Shown: piece by piece, positions 35,001 through 40,832 of the stretch | How the letters are laid out: each line of letters begins with the position of its first letter | Numbering within the stretch: position 1 is the stretch's first letter | Assembly: GCA_022711175.1 (NCBI GenBank) | Contig: JAKLFM010000025.1 | Span: forward strand, 1-40,832 | DNA: 40,832 nt | Direction: 5' to 3' | Source: Bacteroidota bacterium | Lineage (GTDB): Bacteria; Bacteroidota; Bacteroidia; Bacteroidales; UBA4417 | Made by a program: the position numbers and the translations under genes | Notes under the pieces: model-generated | Seen by the model: the letters and a program-made list of their open reading frames with translations, nothing else | Databases searched by the model: none | What the model was told of the DNA's origin: nothing

Positions 35001-38000
35001 AAGCAATCTCACCCTTACGGGAATTGTCCCGGGAACGTACACCTACACCGTCACTAACACCGTGGGCTGCACTTCGGCAGCGTCAGCAAATGCTGTTATT
35101 AATCCTCAACCAGTTACACCTGCGGCTCCATCGGTTGGATCAATAACCCAGCCGACCTGCTCAGTTTCAACAGGCAGTGTAATACTTACAGGTTTGCCAG
35201 CAGGCAGTTGGATTATAAATCCCGGTTCGATAACCGGTTCCGGATCAAGTTATACTATGTCGGGACTGGTGGCAGGAACATATACATTCACTGTTACCAA
35301 TTCTGCCGGGTGCACCTCACAGGCATCGGCCAACATTTTGATCAATCCCCAACCTGCTACTCCAACAGCACCAACAGTTGGAACCATTACCCAACCTACC
35401 TGCACCGTATCAACAGGCAATGTTGTCCTCAGCGGCTTACCATCAGGAAACTGGACGCTGAACCCGGGGGCCATTTCGGGAACCGGTATAACGTGGACAG
35501 TAACAGGCCTGATTCCAGGTACATACAATTTTACTGTTACCAATGCTTCCGGATGTATTTCACCTGCATCGGCAAATGTTGTCATCAATACTCAACCGGT
35601 GACACCGTCAGCACCTGCAATTGGAACCATTGTTCAACCAGGCTGCTCAACCCCAACCGGGAGCATTGAGTTGACGGGGCTTCCGGCAGGAGACTGGATA
35701 CTGAATCCTGGAACCTTGTCAGGAAATACTCTAAGTATAACTTTATCAGGAGTAGCACCTGGAAATCATACTTATACAGTGACCAATTCATTAGGATGTA
35801 ACTCTTCGGCATCTCCAACAGTTGTGATAAATGCTCAACCGCCAACACCAACTGCACCAGTAATAGGTACAATAACACAGCCAACCTGTACGGTATCAAC
35901 CGGCAGTGTTGTGCTAAATGGTTTACCTTCTGGCAATTGGGTGATCGATCCCGGAAATATTATCGGCTCAGGGAATAGTCACACCATTTCGGGTCTGGCC
36001 ACAGGAACACACAATTTTACTGTCACAAATAACTTCGGATGTACATCAGCAACTTCGGCAAATGTGATCATCGATGCACAGCCTGTTACCCCATCAGCAC
36101 CAGTAGTGGGATTGATCACTCATCCAACCTGTACAGTGGCTACGGGAAGTGTGGTGCTAAGTGGTTTACCAGCAGGCAATTGGATTATTGAACCGGGAGG
36201 AATAACCGGAAACGCGGTCGAAGCAACAATATCTTTCCTTTCGCCGGGTATTCATGCTTTTACAGTGACCAACTCGGTTGGTTGCACATCGGCAGCATCA
36301 GAAAACGTGATTATTAATTCGCAGCCACCAACACCAGGTGCACCCATCGTAGATCATATCGACCAGCCGTCGTGTTCGGTCGGCACAGGGAGTTTAGTGC
36401 TTACAGGCTTGCCTTCGGGCAATTGGATTATATATCCGGGAAATATTAGTGGTTCGGGATCAGTAACTACGATTTCGGGCTTAACACCTGGTACGTATAA
36501 CTTTACAGTTACGAATGAATATGGCTGCATTTCAGCCCCAGCCAATGATGCTGTAATACATCAGCAACCCGAAACTCCTGCCACACCTGTAATCAGTTCG
36601 GTGGTTCAGCCTACCTGTACGGTTGCTGTTGGCAGCATAACTTTAGGGAATCTTCCTTCGGGAGTTTGGGTGATAAATCCGCTGGGCATCTCAGGAATTG
36701 GCTCAAGTAAAACCTTAACGAATCTGAACCCTGGCACTTACAGTTTCACTGTGACAAATAGTGTGGGATGTATTTCGGCGCCTACGCCCGACGTGGTAAT
36801 AAATGAACAACCGGTGACCCCGGCTGCCCCCATCTTAAACTCTATCATTAACCCGACCTGCACGGTTCCGACAGGGAGTGTCATTCTTTCAGGATTACCC
36901 GGTGGAACGTGGACACTGAACCCCGGCGGAATAACCGGAAATACTACAACAGCAACTATATCAGGATTAGTCCCCGGTGCTTATCTGTTTACTGTTTCCA
37001 ATTCATCGGGATGCACTTCTGATCCTTCTGTCAATATTATTATTGATCCTCAGCCTCTAATCCCTCCAGCACCAATTATCAGCGCTGTAATGCAAACAAC
37101 CTGTTTCTCAGGTACCGGAACAATAGTTTTGAGTGGCTTGCCCAACCGAAACTGGATTGTGAATCCGGGTGGAATTACCGGCAATACGCCAACATTGACT
37201 ATTCCCAACCTGGCACCGGGTACATACAGCTTTACCGTTACAAAACTTGGAGGATGTACTTCGCTGCCTTCGGCCACTGTAGTGATAAATCCTCAACCGC
37301 CAACACCTCCAGCACCAACAATCGGCTCAGTGACACAACCCGCTTGTGCCGGAAATACCGGATCGTTCGCTATTTCGGCTCCTGCAGGAAGCGGCATAAC
37401 ATACAGCATCAACGGAACAACTTATTCCAATACCACAGGCATTTTCACAGGATTATCCGCGGGAACCTATAATGTAACCGCGAAAAATGCCGATGGATGC
37501 ATATCAACAGCTACAGAAGTGACTATTAACCCGCCGCCGCCTGCTTTAACCGTAAATCCTCCGGCTGTAACCGACATCAGTTGTATTGGCAGTTCCGACG
37601 GGAAAATTGTTATTGCTGCAACAGGCGGCACAGGAACTATCTCATATTCAATCAATCCAAATGTTGGTAATCAGTCTCCGTCGGGAACATTTAATAACCT
37701 CGTTCCGGGAACATACACAATCACAGTGACGGATGCAAACGGATGTTCGACAACAACCGGCGCTACCGTTGGAACTGTACCAGATTTTATTATGCCATCA
37801 ATAACCTGCCCTGATGACATTACAATGGATGTAACCTCGGGCTGCAGCCAGATGATTGCCATACCTGATCCGGCATATTCCGATAACTGCTCAGTAACTA
37901 CACTTACCTGGGTTATGAGCGGAGCAACATCAGGAAATTCAGCTGTTACCGGTGTGAATACATTAGGAACTCAAACGTTCAATGTTGGCGTTACGAATAT

Positions 38001-40832
38001 CATTTATATTGCAAAAGATGCAGCCGGCAACAGTGTAAGCTGCTCATTTACTGTGACTTTAGTTGATAACATTGACCCTACCGTGATCTGCGCAGTAGAA
38101 AGAAACATCAATGGCTGCAGCACTTCGGTGATCACATCGCCGGCATATTCGGATGTTAATGCATCATCCTCATTAGCTGAATTCAGTAACACAATTAATC
38201 AGGGAAGCGCGACCGATAACTGCAGTATTGCCTCTGTAGCATACATTGATGCTCAGACTGGTAGTTGTCCGATTACTGTTACCAGGACCTGGACGATTAC
38301 AGATGCTGCAGGAAACGCTACAAATTGTCAGCAAACAATCAATATCCACGATGATATTGCACCAGCGATCAATTGTCCGGCATCGGTTGAATTAACTGCC
38401 AATGCGGGAAATACCTATGTCGGGCCTTTTGGAAATGCGACTGCAACTGATAATTGTGATCCGAATCCTGTTATCAGCAACAATGCCCCGGCAGCCTTCC
38501 CGCTTGGACCGACAACCGTCACGTGGACGGCTACTGATCAATGCGGAAATATTTCCTCCTGTAACCAAACAGTTACTGTAAGTTCTTCACAAATCATTGC
38601 AAATGATGATCTTGGCACAATTGTAAACGGATATACCGGGGGAACAAGCGTATCTAATATTCTGTCGAATGACTTACTGAATGGTTCAGTAGTGAATCCT
38701 CCTGAAATTATTCTGACTTTCATTTCTTCGACGAATCCCGGTATTACATTGAACGGTACCTCGGTACTTGTTGCCTCTGGGACTCCTGCCGGAACATACT
38801 ATCTCACCTACCAGATATGTGAGGCTTATAACCCGACCAACTGCGATCAGGCTATTGTCACCGTCTCCGTATCGGCAGCTTCTATCATCGCCAACGATGA
38901 TGCCGGTTCCCTCGTGAATGGTTATGCCGGCGGCGTGTCGATTACCAACGTACTGGGCAATGACCTGCTCAACGGCGCTCCTGTCGTGCCTTCGGAAGTG
39001 ATCCTTACTTTCGTGTCGTCGACCAATCCCGGTGTGACTTTGAGTGGCGCTGATGTTGTCGTTGCCCCTGGAACACCCGCAGGTTCTTATGTCCTCACTT
39101 ACCAGATTTGTGAAGCCCTGAACCCGACCAACTGCGATCAGGCTATTGTCACCGTATCTGTGTCGGCGGCTTCTATCATCGCCAACGATGATGCCGGTTC
39201 CCTTGTGAATGGTTATGCCGGCGGCGTGTCGTTTACCAACGTACTGGGCAACGACCTGCTCAACGGCGCTCCTGTCGTGCCTTCGGAAGTGATCCTTACC
39301 TTCGTCTCTTCTACAAACCCGGGCGTTTCGCTCTCGGGCGCCAATGTGGTGGTTGCCCCGGGAACACCCGCAGGTTCTTATGTGTTGACTTACCAGATTT
39401 GTGAAGCCCTGAACCCTACCAACTGCGACCAGGCCATTGTCACCGTCTCTGTGTCGGCGGCTTCTATCATCGCCAACGATGATGCCGGTTCCCTTGTGAA
39501 TGGCTATGCCGGTGGCGTGTCGTTTACCAACGTATTGGGCAACGACCTGCTCAACGGCGCTCCTGTCGTGCCTTCGGAAGTGATACTTACCTTCGTGTCT
39601 TCTACCAACCCGGGCGTTTCGCTCTCGGGCGCCAATGTGGTGGTTGCCCCTGGAACACCCGCAGGTTCATATGTTCTCACTTACCAGATTTGTGAAGCCC
39701 TGAACCCGACCAACTGCGACCAGGCTATTGTCACCGTATCTGTGTCGGCAGCTTCCATCATCGCCAACGATGATGCCGGTTCCCTCGTGAATGGTTATGC
39801 CGGCGGCGTGTCGTTTACAAACGTATTGGGCAACGACCTGCTCAACGGCGCTCCTGTCGTGCCTTCGGAAGTGATACTTACCTTCGTGTCTTCTACCAAC
39901 CCGGGCGTTTCGCTCTCGGGCGCCAATGTGGTGGTTGCCCCTGGAACACCCGCAGGTTCATATGTTCTCACTTACCAGATTTGTGAAGCTCTGAACCCGA
40001 CCAACTGCGACCAGGCTATTGTCACCGTATCTGTGTCGGCAGCTTCCATCATCGCCAACGATGATGCCGGTTCCCTCGTGAATGGTTATGCCGGCGGCGT
40101 GTCGTTTACAAACGTATTGGGCAACGACCTGCTCAACGGCGCTCCTGTCGTGCCTTCGGAAGTGATACTTACCTTCGTGTCTTCTACCAACCCGGGCGTT
40201 TCGCTCTCGGGCGCCAATGTGGTGGTTGCCCCGGGAACACCCGCAGGTTCTTATGTGTTGACTTACCAGATTTGTGAAGCCCTGAACCCGACCAACTGCG
40301 ATCAGGCCATTGTCACCGTATCTGTGTCGGCGGCTTCAATCATCGCCAACGATGATGCCGGTTCCCTCGTGAATGGTTATGCCGGCGGCGTGTCGTTTAC
40401 CAACGTATTGGGCAACGACCTGCTCAACGGAGCTCCTGTCGTGCCTTCGGAAGTGATCCTTACTTTCGTGTCGTCGACCAATCCCGGTGTGACTTTGAGT
40501 GGCGCTGATGTTGTCGTTGCTCCTGGTACACCTGTCGGAAATTATACCCTTACTTACCAGATTTGTGAAGCCCTCAACCCGACCAACTGCGATCAGGCTA
40601 TTGTCACCGTATCTGTGTCGGCGGCTTCTATCATCGCCAACGATGATGCCGGTTCCCTCGTGAATGGTTATGCCGGCGGCGTGTCGTTTACCAACGTATT
40701 GGGCAACGACCTGCTCAACGGAGCTCCTGTCGTGCCTTCGGAAGTGATCCTTACCTTCGTCTCTTCTACAAACCCGGGCGTTTCGCTCTCGGGCGCCAAT
40801 GTGGTGGTTGCCCCGGGAACACCCGCAGGTTC
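26011..40832 (+). CDS. Giant secreted modular repeat protein (choice-of-anchor L, SprB/Ig-like, HYR-like), partial at its 3' end
   Basis: One frame stays open for 4,940 codons to the window edge, with no stop. GTG 26011 is the likely start: it gives the signal peptide MKTSALTPIIALLILTATVH, and I found no upstream in-frame ATG. Domains in order: choice-of-anchor L at about 79-331 (MEFKYVFSSEEYLEYVN and FNDAFGFFLSGPGI are its core); a Calx-beta-like stretch at about 334-447; an SprB-like repeat at about 456-530; Ig/PKD-like domains to about 772; 37 modules of about 81 residues to about 3767; SprB-like domains to about 3917; three HYR-like domains to about 4193 (CPDDITMDV, TDNCS, TWTATDQCGN); then 97-residue modules from 4194. 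Such proteins are type IX secreted adhesins or surface fibres in Bacteroidota; the sorting domain that would prove this is outside the window. Confidence 0.9.
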   Translation, partial: MKTSALTPIIALLILTATVHDVYSQKSIASPDTLLKVRIPQENAAPGFSGLLKKRSGESDASAGSISVNEDPYYTAMTPAQLVQEAFITGCLTASNVKFGYYRQVNSSWVWFNHSWGNVANRQMGYFKKNGSGFPIDEGLILTTGTVSSAMGPNNMENMSQLMVYGATDPDLTNISGQPMNDASVLEFDFVPAGNTMEFKYVFSSEEYLEYVNTAFNDAFGFFLSGPGINGPYHNSAVNLALLPNGDPVTINTIHPSGTNIIGQNYLAQNDEYYIDNPIGSLTYQYDGGTVVLTATYPVIPCQTYHIKLSVADAYDQEFDGAVFLAAKSFNSGNLILKNYGNSIEGLNNVFEGCTGSFRIERSDPDVSKDLELYLELSGTCTNGVDIKTTDDQPFPSTVIIPANVQYVDIPYYAVTDGIPDNGETLIISILTTCPCVANLAYVSETINIHEQFSISSVVATDAICHDQSNGTLTVNCTGGSGYYQYSINNGVTWQNSNIISNLAPGTYTVKVRDVGSCLNMVTGTASIGNPPAIVANAGSNVTICSGQSTQLNGSGGALYSWSPATGLSATNIANPVANPSSTTIYTLTVTNAAGLCPSTANVTVFVNPSPVATISPAIPEICKGSSVTLTAGGGTSYSWNPGGATTASITVSPAISTNYTVTATASNGCSNQQSVLVVVKDTPLTFNITGGGTICSSSTGTPVGLSGSQTGVLYQLKLNGNNTGSPVSGTGSAISFGNQTAAGTYTVVATNTSTSCTSNMTGSVTIIVNTTPAAPTIGTITQPTCTVATGSVQLNGLPTGTWTINPGAITGSGTSYTITGLTSGTYNFTVTNSLGCTSAASANAVINSQPATPAAPVLTSIVQPTCSLATGSVTLTGLPAGSWVIDPGAIAGSGTSKTITGLASGTYYFTVTNAVGCISPTSAAALINVQPVTPSVPVVGTITQPTCSTATGSVVLSGLPSGNWILNPGGITGNTTTKTITNLTPGTYSYTVTNADGCTSGATTPITITAVTPAAPSVGTITQPTCTVSTGSVILSGLPSGTWTINPGNVNGSGSSVTITGLTAGTYNFTLTNSLGCTSAATSNVTINAQPATPAPPSVGTITQPTCSLATGSVVLSGLPAGTWTINPGAISGTGSSYTISGLPTGTYTYTVTNSAGCTSTASAAIIINSQPVTPTAPVIGTITQPTCSLATGSVVISGLPSGSWILNPGLISGNTGSTTISGLSPGTYNFTVTNSVGCTSAGSASVVINAQPVTPSAPTIGTITQPTCTVATGSVVLNGLPSGSWTINPGAITGTGTSKTITGLATGTYNYSVTNSSGCTSALSANIVINAQPASPAAPIVGTITHPTCTVSTGSVVLSGLPAGTWTINPGAISGSGASTTVTGLSAGTYTFTVINASGCTSAASGAVVINTQPVTPAAPSISSIVQPTCSIATGSVNLSGLPSGTWTLNPGGIAGSGTTYSISGLVAGTYNYTVTNSSGCTSGVSANIVINAQPATPSAPVVGTITHPTCTVATGSVVLSGLPAGSWTINPGAITGSSTSYTVTSLLPGTYSFTVTNSSGCTSPASSSAVINAQPVTPPAPAVGTIVQPTCSVATGAVTLNNLPAGSWTINPGAIAGTGTSTTISGLSAGTYNYTVTNAVGCTSAASANIIINTQPATPTAPVVGTITQPSCTVSTGSVVLSGLPASGTWTINPGSITGTGTSKTITGLATGTYNFTVTSAAGCISPASANVVINAQPPVPAPPTAGAITHPTCTVATGSIVLNGLPSGTWTVNPGAVSGSGSSVTINNLSPGSYTFTVTNSVGCTSAASLIMVINAQPATPSAPGVGTITQLTCTTVTGSVVLTGLPSGTWTINPGSITGSGSSTTISGLVPGTYSFTVTNASGCTSPASANVVINSHPGTPPAPVVDVITQPTCEVATGSVLLTGLPAGNWIVNPGNISGTGNSILITGLVAGTYNYTVTNYAGCVSAPSANVVIIANGGTPATPNVVSITQPSCTVATGSVTLGGLPEGTWTINSGGITGTGSTYTISGLAPGTYTFTVTNALGCVSLSTIEIVINPQPPTPATPVVGTVTQPTCAVSTGTVVLSGLPEGTWTINPGVITGTGASKTITVSPGTYNFTVTNSSGCTSAPTANVTIIQATPNAPVIGTITQPTCSVATGSVVLNGLPAGNWIINPGSISGSGSSYTVTGLAAGTYTFRVTNSMGCVSPASNQVVINSQPVTPTAPVVGTITQPTCAVATGSVVLSGLPAGAWTINPGGITGSGSSKTVSGLAAGTYNFTVTNASGCMSPASASVVINVQPVTPAAPVIGTITQPSCTVATGSIELTGLPAGNWIINPGNISGSGSNYTISGLVAGTYSYTVTNSQGCTSAASSNVVIIANPGTPSSPVAGSIVQPTCTTATGSVTLTGLPAGDWIINPGAITGNSTSTTISGLATGTYTFTVTNSFGCISLPSANVVINAQPVTPSAPVVGTITQPTCSTSTGKVVLSGLPSGNWIINPGNISGSTLTRTLTGLTPGTYNFTVTNAAGCTSTPSNNVVINAQPPTPAAPTIGTITQTSCSSSTGSVELTGLPSGNWTINPGAITGNTSTKVISGLVAGTYTFTVTNSVGCTSVASASLVINAQPVTPAAPIVGTITQPTCTVATGSVVLNGLPTGTWTINPGGISGTGSSKSITGLATGTYNFTVTNAAGCTSVSSANVVINAQPVTPTAPTVGTITQPTCTVATGSVILNDLPSGTWTINPGAISGSGSSKTVTGLAAGTYNFTVTNSAGCASAPSSSVVINAQPPTPVRPAVGTITQPTCSVSTGSVVLSDLPSGNWILNPGAIAGNTSSYTVSGLTAGTYNFTVTNSSGCTSAASNNVVINAQPATPTAPVIGTITQPTCTVATGSVVLSGLPSGTWTINPGAVTGTGSSKTITGLASGSYNFTVTNASGCTSAASAIVVINAQPVTPSSPIIASMVQPTCSEGTGSIELSGLPAGNWIVNPGAIAGSGSNLTLTGIVPGTYTYTVTNTVGCTSAASANAVINPQPVTPAAPSVGSITQPTCSVSTGSVILTGLPAGSWIINPGSITGSGSSYTMSGLVAGTYTFTVTNSAGCTSQASANILINPQPATPTAPTVGTITQPTCTVSTGNVVLSGLPSGNWTLNPGAISGTGITWTVTGLIPGTYNFTVTNASGCISPASANVVINTQPVTPSAPAIGTIVQPGCSTPTGSIELTGLPAGDWILNPGTLSGNTLSITLSGVAPGNHTYTVTNSLGCNSSASPTVVINAQPPTPTAPVIGTITQPTCTVSTGSVVLNGLPSGNWVIDPGNIIGSGNSHTISGLATGTHNFTVTNNFGCTSATSANVIIDAQPVTPSAPVVGLITHPTCTVATGSVVLSGLPAGNWIIEPGGITGNAVEATISFLSPGIHAFTVTNSVGCTSAASENVIINSQPPTPGAPIVDHIDQPSCSVGTGSLVLTGLPSGNWIIYPGNISGSGSVTTISGLTPGTYNFTVTNEYGCISAPANDAVIHQQPETPATPVISSVVQPTCTVAVGSITLGNLPSGVWVINPLGISGIGSSKTLTNLNPGTYSFTVTNSVGCISAPTPDVVINEQPVTPAAPILNSIINPTCTVPTGSVILSGLPGGTWTLNPGGITGNTTTATISGLVPGAYLFTVSNSSGCTSDPSVNIIIDPQPLIPPAPIISAVMQTTCFSGTGTIVLSGLPNRNWIVNPGGITGNTPTLTIPNLAPGTYSFTVTKLGGCTSLPSATVVINPQPPTPPAPTIGSVTQPACAGNTGSFAISAPAGSGITYSINGTTYSNTTGIFTGLSAGTYNVTAKNADGCISTATEVTINPPPPALTVNPPAVTDISCIGSSDGKIVIAATGGTGTISYSINPNVGNQSPSGTFNNLVPGTYTITVTDANGCSTTTGATVGTVPDFIMPSITCPDDITMDVTSGCSQMIAIPDPAYSDNCSVTTLTWVMSGATSGNSAVTGVNTLGTQTFNVGVTNIIYIAKDAAGNSVSCSFTVTLVDNIDPTVICAVERNINGCSTSVITSPAYSDVNASSSLAEFSNTINQGSATDNCSIASVAYIDAQTGSCPITVTRTWTITDAAGNATNCQQTINIHDDIAPAINCPASVELTANAGNTYVGPFGNATATDNCDPNPVISNNAPAAFPLGPTTVTWTATDQCGNISSCNQTVTVSSSQIIANDDLGTIVNGYTGGTSVSNILSNDLLNGSVVNPPEIILTFISSTNPGITLNGTSVLVASGTPAGTYYLTYQICEAYNPTNCDQAIVTVSVSAASIIANDDAGSLVNGYAGGVSITNVLGNDLLNGAPVVPSEVILTFVSSTNPGVTLSGADVVVAPGTPAGSYVLTYQICEALNPTNCDQAIVTVSVSAASIIANDDAGSLVNGYAGGVSFTNVLGNDLLNGAPVVPSEVILTFVSSTNPGVSLSGANVVVAPGTPAGSYVLTYQICEALNPTNCDQAIVTVSVSAASIIANDDAGSLVNGYAGGVSFTNVLGNDLLNGAPVVPSEVILTFVSSTNPGVSLSGANVVVAPGTPAGSYVLTYQICEALNPTNCDQAIVTVSVSAASIIANDDAGSLVNGYAGGVSFTNVLGNDLLNGAPVVPSEVILTFVSSTNPGVSLSGANVVVAPGTPAGSYVLTYQICEALNPTNCDQAIVTVSVSAASIIANDDAGSLVNGYAGGVSFTNVLGNDLLNGAPVVPSEVILTFVSSTNPGVSLSGANVVVAPGTPAGSYVLTYQICEALNPTNCDQAIVTVSVSAASIIANDDAGSLVNGYAGGVSFTNVLGNDLLNGAPVVPSEVILTFVSSTNPGVTLSGADVVVAPGTPVGNYTLTYQICEALNPTNCDQAIVTVSVSAASIIANDDAGSLVNGYAGGVSFTNVLGNDLLNGAPVVPSEVILTFVSSTNPGVSLSGANVVVAPGTPAG
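28330..37310 (+). repeat. Array of 37 copies of an ~81-residue, two-cysteine module
   Basis: The consensus begins VVGTITQPTCTVATGSVVL, continues with SGLPSGTWTINPG, an ITGSGTSKTITGLATG stretch and TYNFTVTNASGCTSA, and ends with an INAQPVTP linker. By counting the QPTC-like segment I find 37 copies from about 28357 to 37090, averaging 243 bases. Each has two cysteines that could pair. The first cysteine block varies (QPSC, HPTC, QTSC, NPTC). Copies differ a lot in DNA but little in protein, which indicates an old array kept under protein-level selection. The fold is probably Ig-like beta sandwich, related to SprB-type repeats. Confidence 0.9.
38590..40832 (+). repeat. Array of 97-residue (291-bp) modules, nearly identical in DNA, running off the window
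   Basis: Units start at 38590, 38881, 39172, 39463, 39754, 40045, 40336 and 40627, exactly 291 bases apart; the last is cut by the window end. The consensus starts SIIANDDAGSLVNGYAGGVS and includes NVLGNDLLNGAP, GTPAGSYVLTYQICEALNP and TNCDQAIVTVSV, the ANDD-type Ig-like module seen in Bacteroidota surface proteins. Units 2-8 are almost identical, while unit 1 is diverged and AT-richer. Short-read assemblies may miscount such copies. Confidence 0.95.

Noticed and set aside
29241..35669. Plus-strand frames rich in Tyr, Cys, Asn and Arg (for example 30060-30608)
   Set aside because: They are out-of-frame readings of the giant repeat gene, with no start signals and composition unlike real proteins of the window.
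28026..37862. About twenty minus-strand frames of 60-155 codons with a shared Val/Pro-rich repeat sequence
   Set aside because: They are antisense shadows of the ~81-residue repeat in one fixed register and repeat with the same period; the sense frame is continuous and has recognisable domains.

Overview
The window looks like chromosomal DNA of a member of the Bacteroidota (Bacteroidetes). Several independent signs agree: many genes are preceded by the phylum's -7 promoter motif TAnnTTTG, Shine-Dalgarno sequences are mostly absent, DAHP synthase carries a C-terminal chorismate mutase, the sirtuin lacks zinc cysteines, the ExbB/ExbD locus has the phylum's layout with two ExbD genes, and the right end is a giant secreted repeat protein with choice-of-anchor L, SprB-like and HYR-like domains. 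Hand-counted 60-base samples give about 53% G+C in a housekeeping gene (dusB), 33% in the restriction-modification cassette and 57% in the last repeat array.

Left part (1-8642): the C-terminus of a malic enzyme of the MaeB type, malate dehydrogenase, a class III-like sirtuin, an FKBP lipoprotein, RecX, release factor 2 with an in-frame TGA frameshift site, an ArsC-like reductase, a four-helix-bundle protein, class II fumarase and a CorA-family transporter. Malic enzyme, malate dehydrogenase and fumarase form a loose C4-dicarboxylate group. Directly before fumC lies the most unusual element of the window: 29 uninterrupted copies of an 11-bp unit. Each ATG-bearing unit is a four-codon ORF whose stop overlaps or abuts the next unit, and the last ORF ends in an ATGA overlap with the fumC start.

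Middle part (8771-21347): DAHP synthase/chorismate mutase (-), asnS, rpoN (sigma-54), a PAP2-like membrane protein, a beta-barrel-like outer membrane protein (-), a tRNA with anticodon CAT, a HAD phosphatase, a sigma-54-dependent response regulator (-), dusB (-), a CPBP membrane protease, an exbB-X-exbD-exbD operon (-) that would energise TonB-dependent uptake, and tRNA-Ser(GGA) (-).

Accessory part (21551-23694): an AT-rich three-gene cassette of a 5-methylcytosine methyltransferase, a presumed type II restriction endonuclease and a Vsr mismatch endonuclease, with start/stop overlaps between the genes. It sits between tRNA-Ser and a convergent TatD/asparaginase pair.

Right end (26011-40832): one open frame of 4,940 visible codons with no stop. 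It encodes a signal peptide, a choice-of-anchor L domain, a Calx-beta-like stretch, SprB/Ig-like domains, 37 copies of an ~81-residue two-cysteine module, more SprB-like and HYR-like domains, then an array of exactly 97-residue modules that runs off the window. The last array is nearly identical at DNA level and mosaic, so it was amplified or homogenised recently. The C-terminus, where a sorting signal would be expected, is not in the window.
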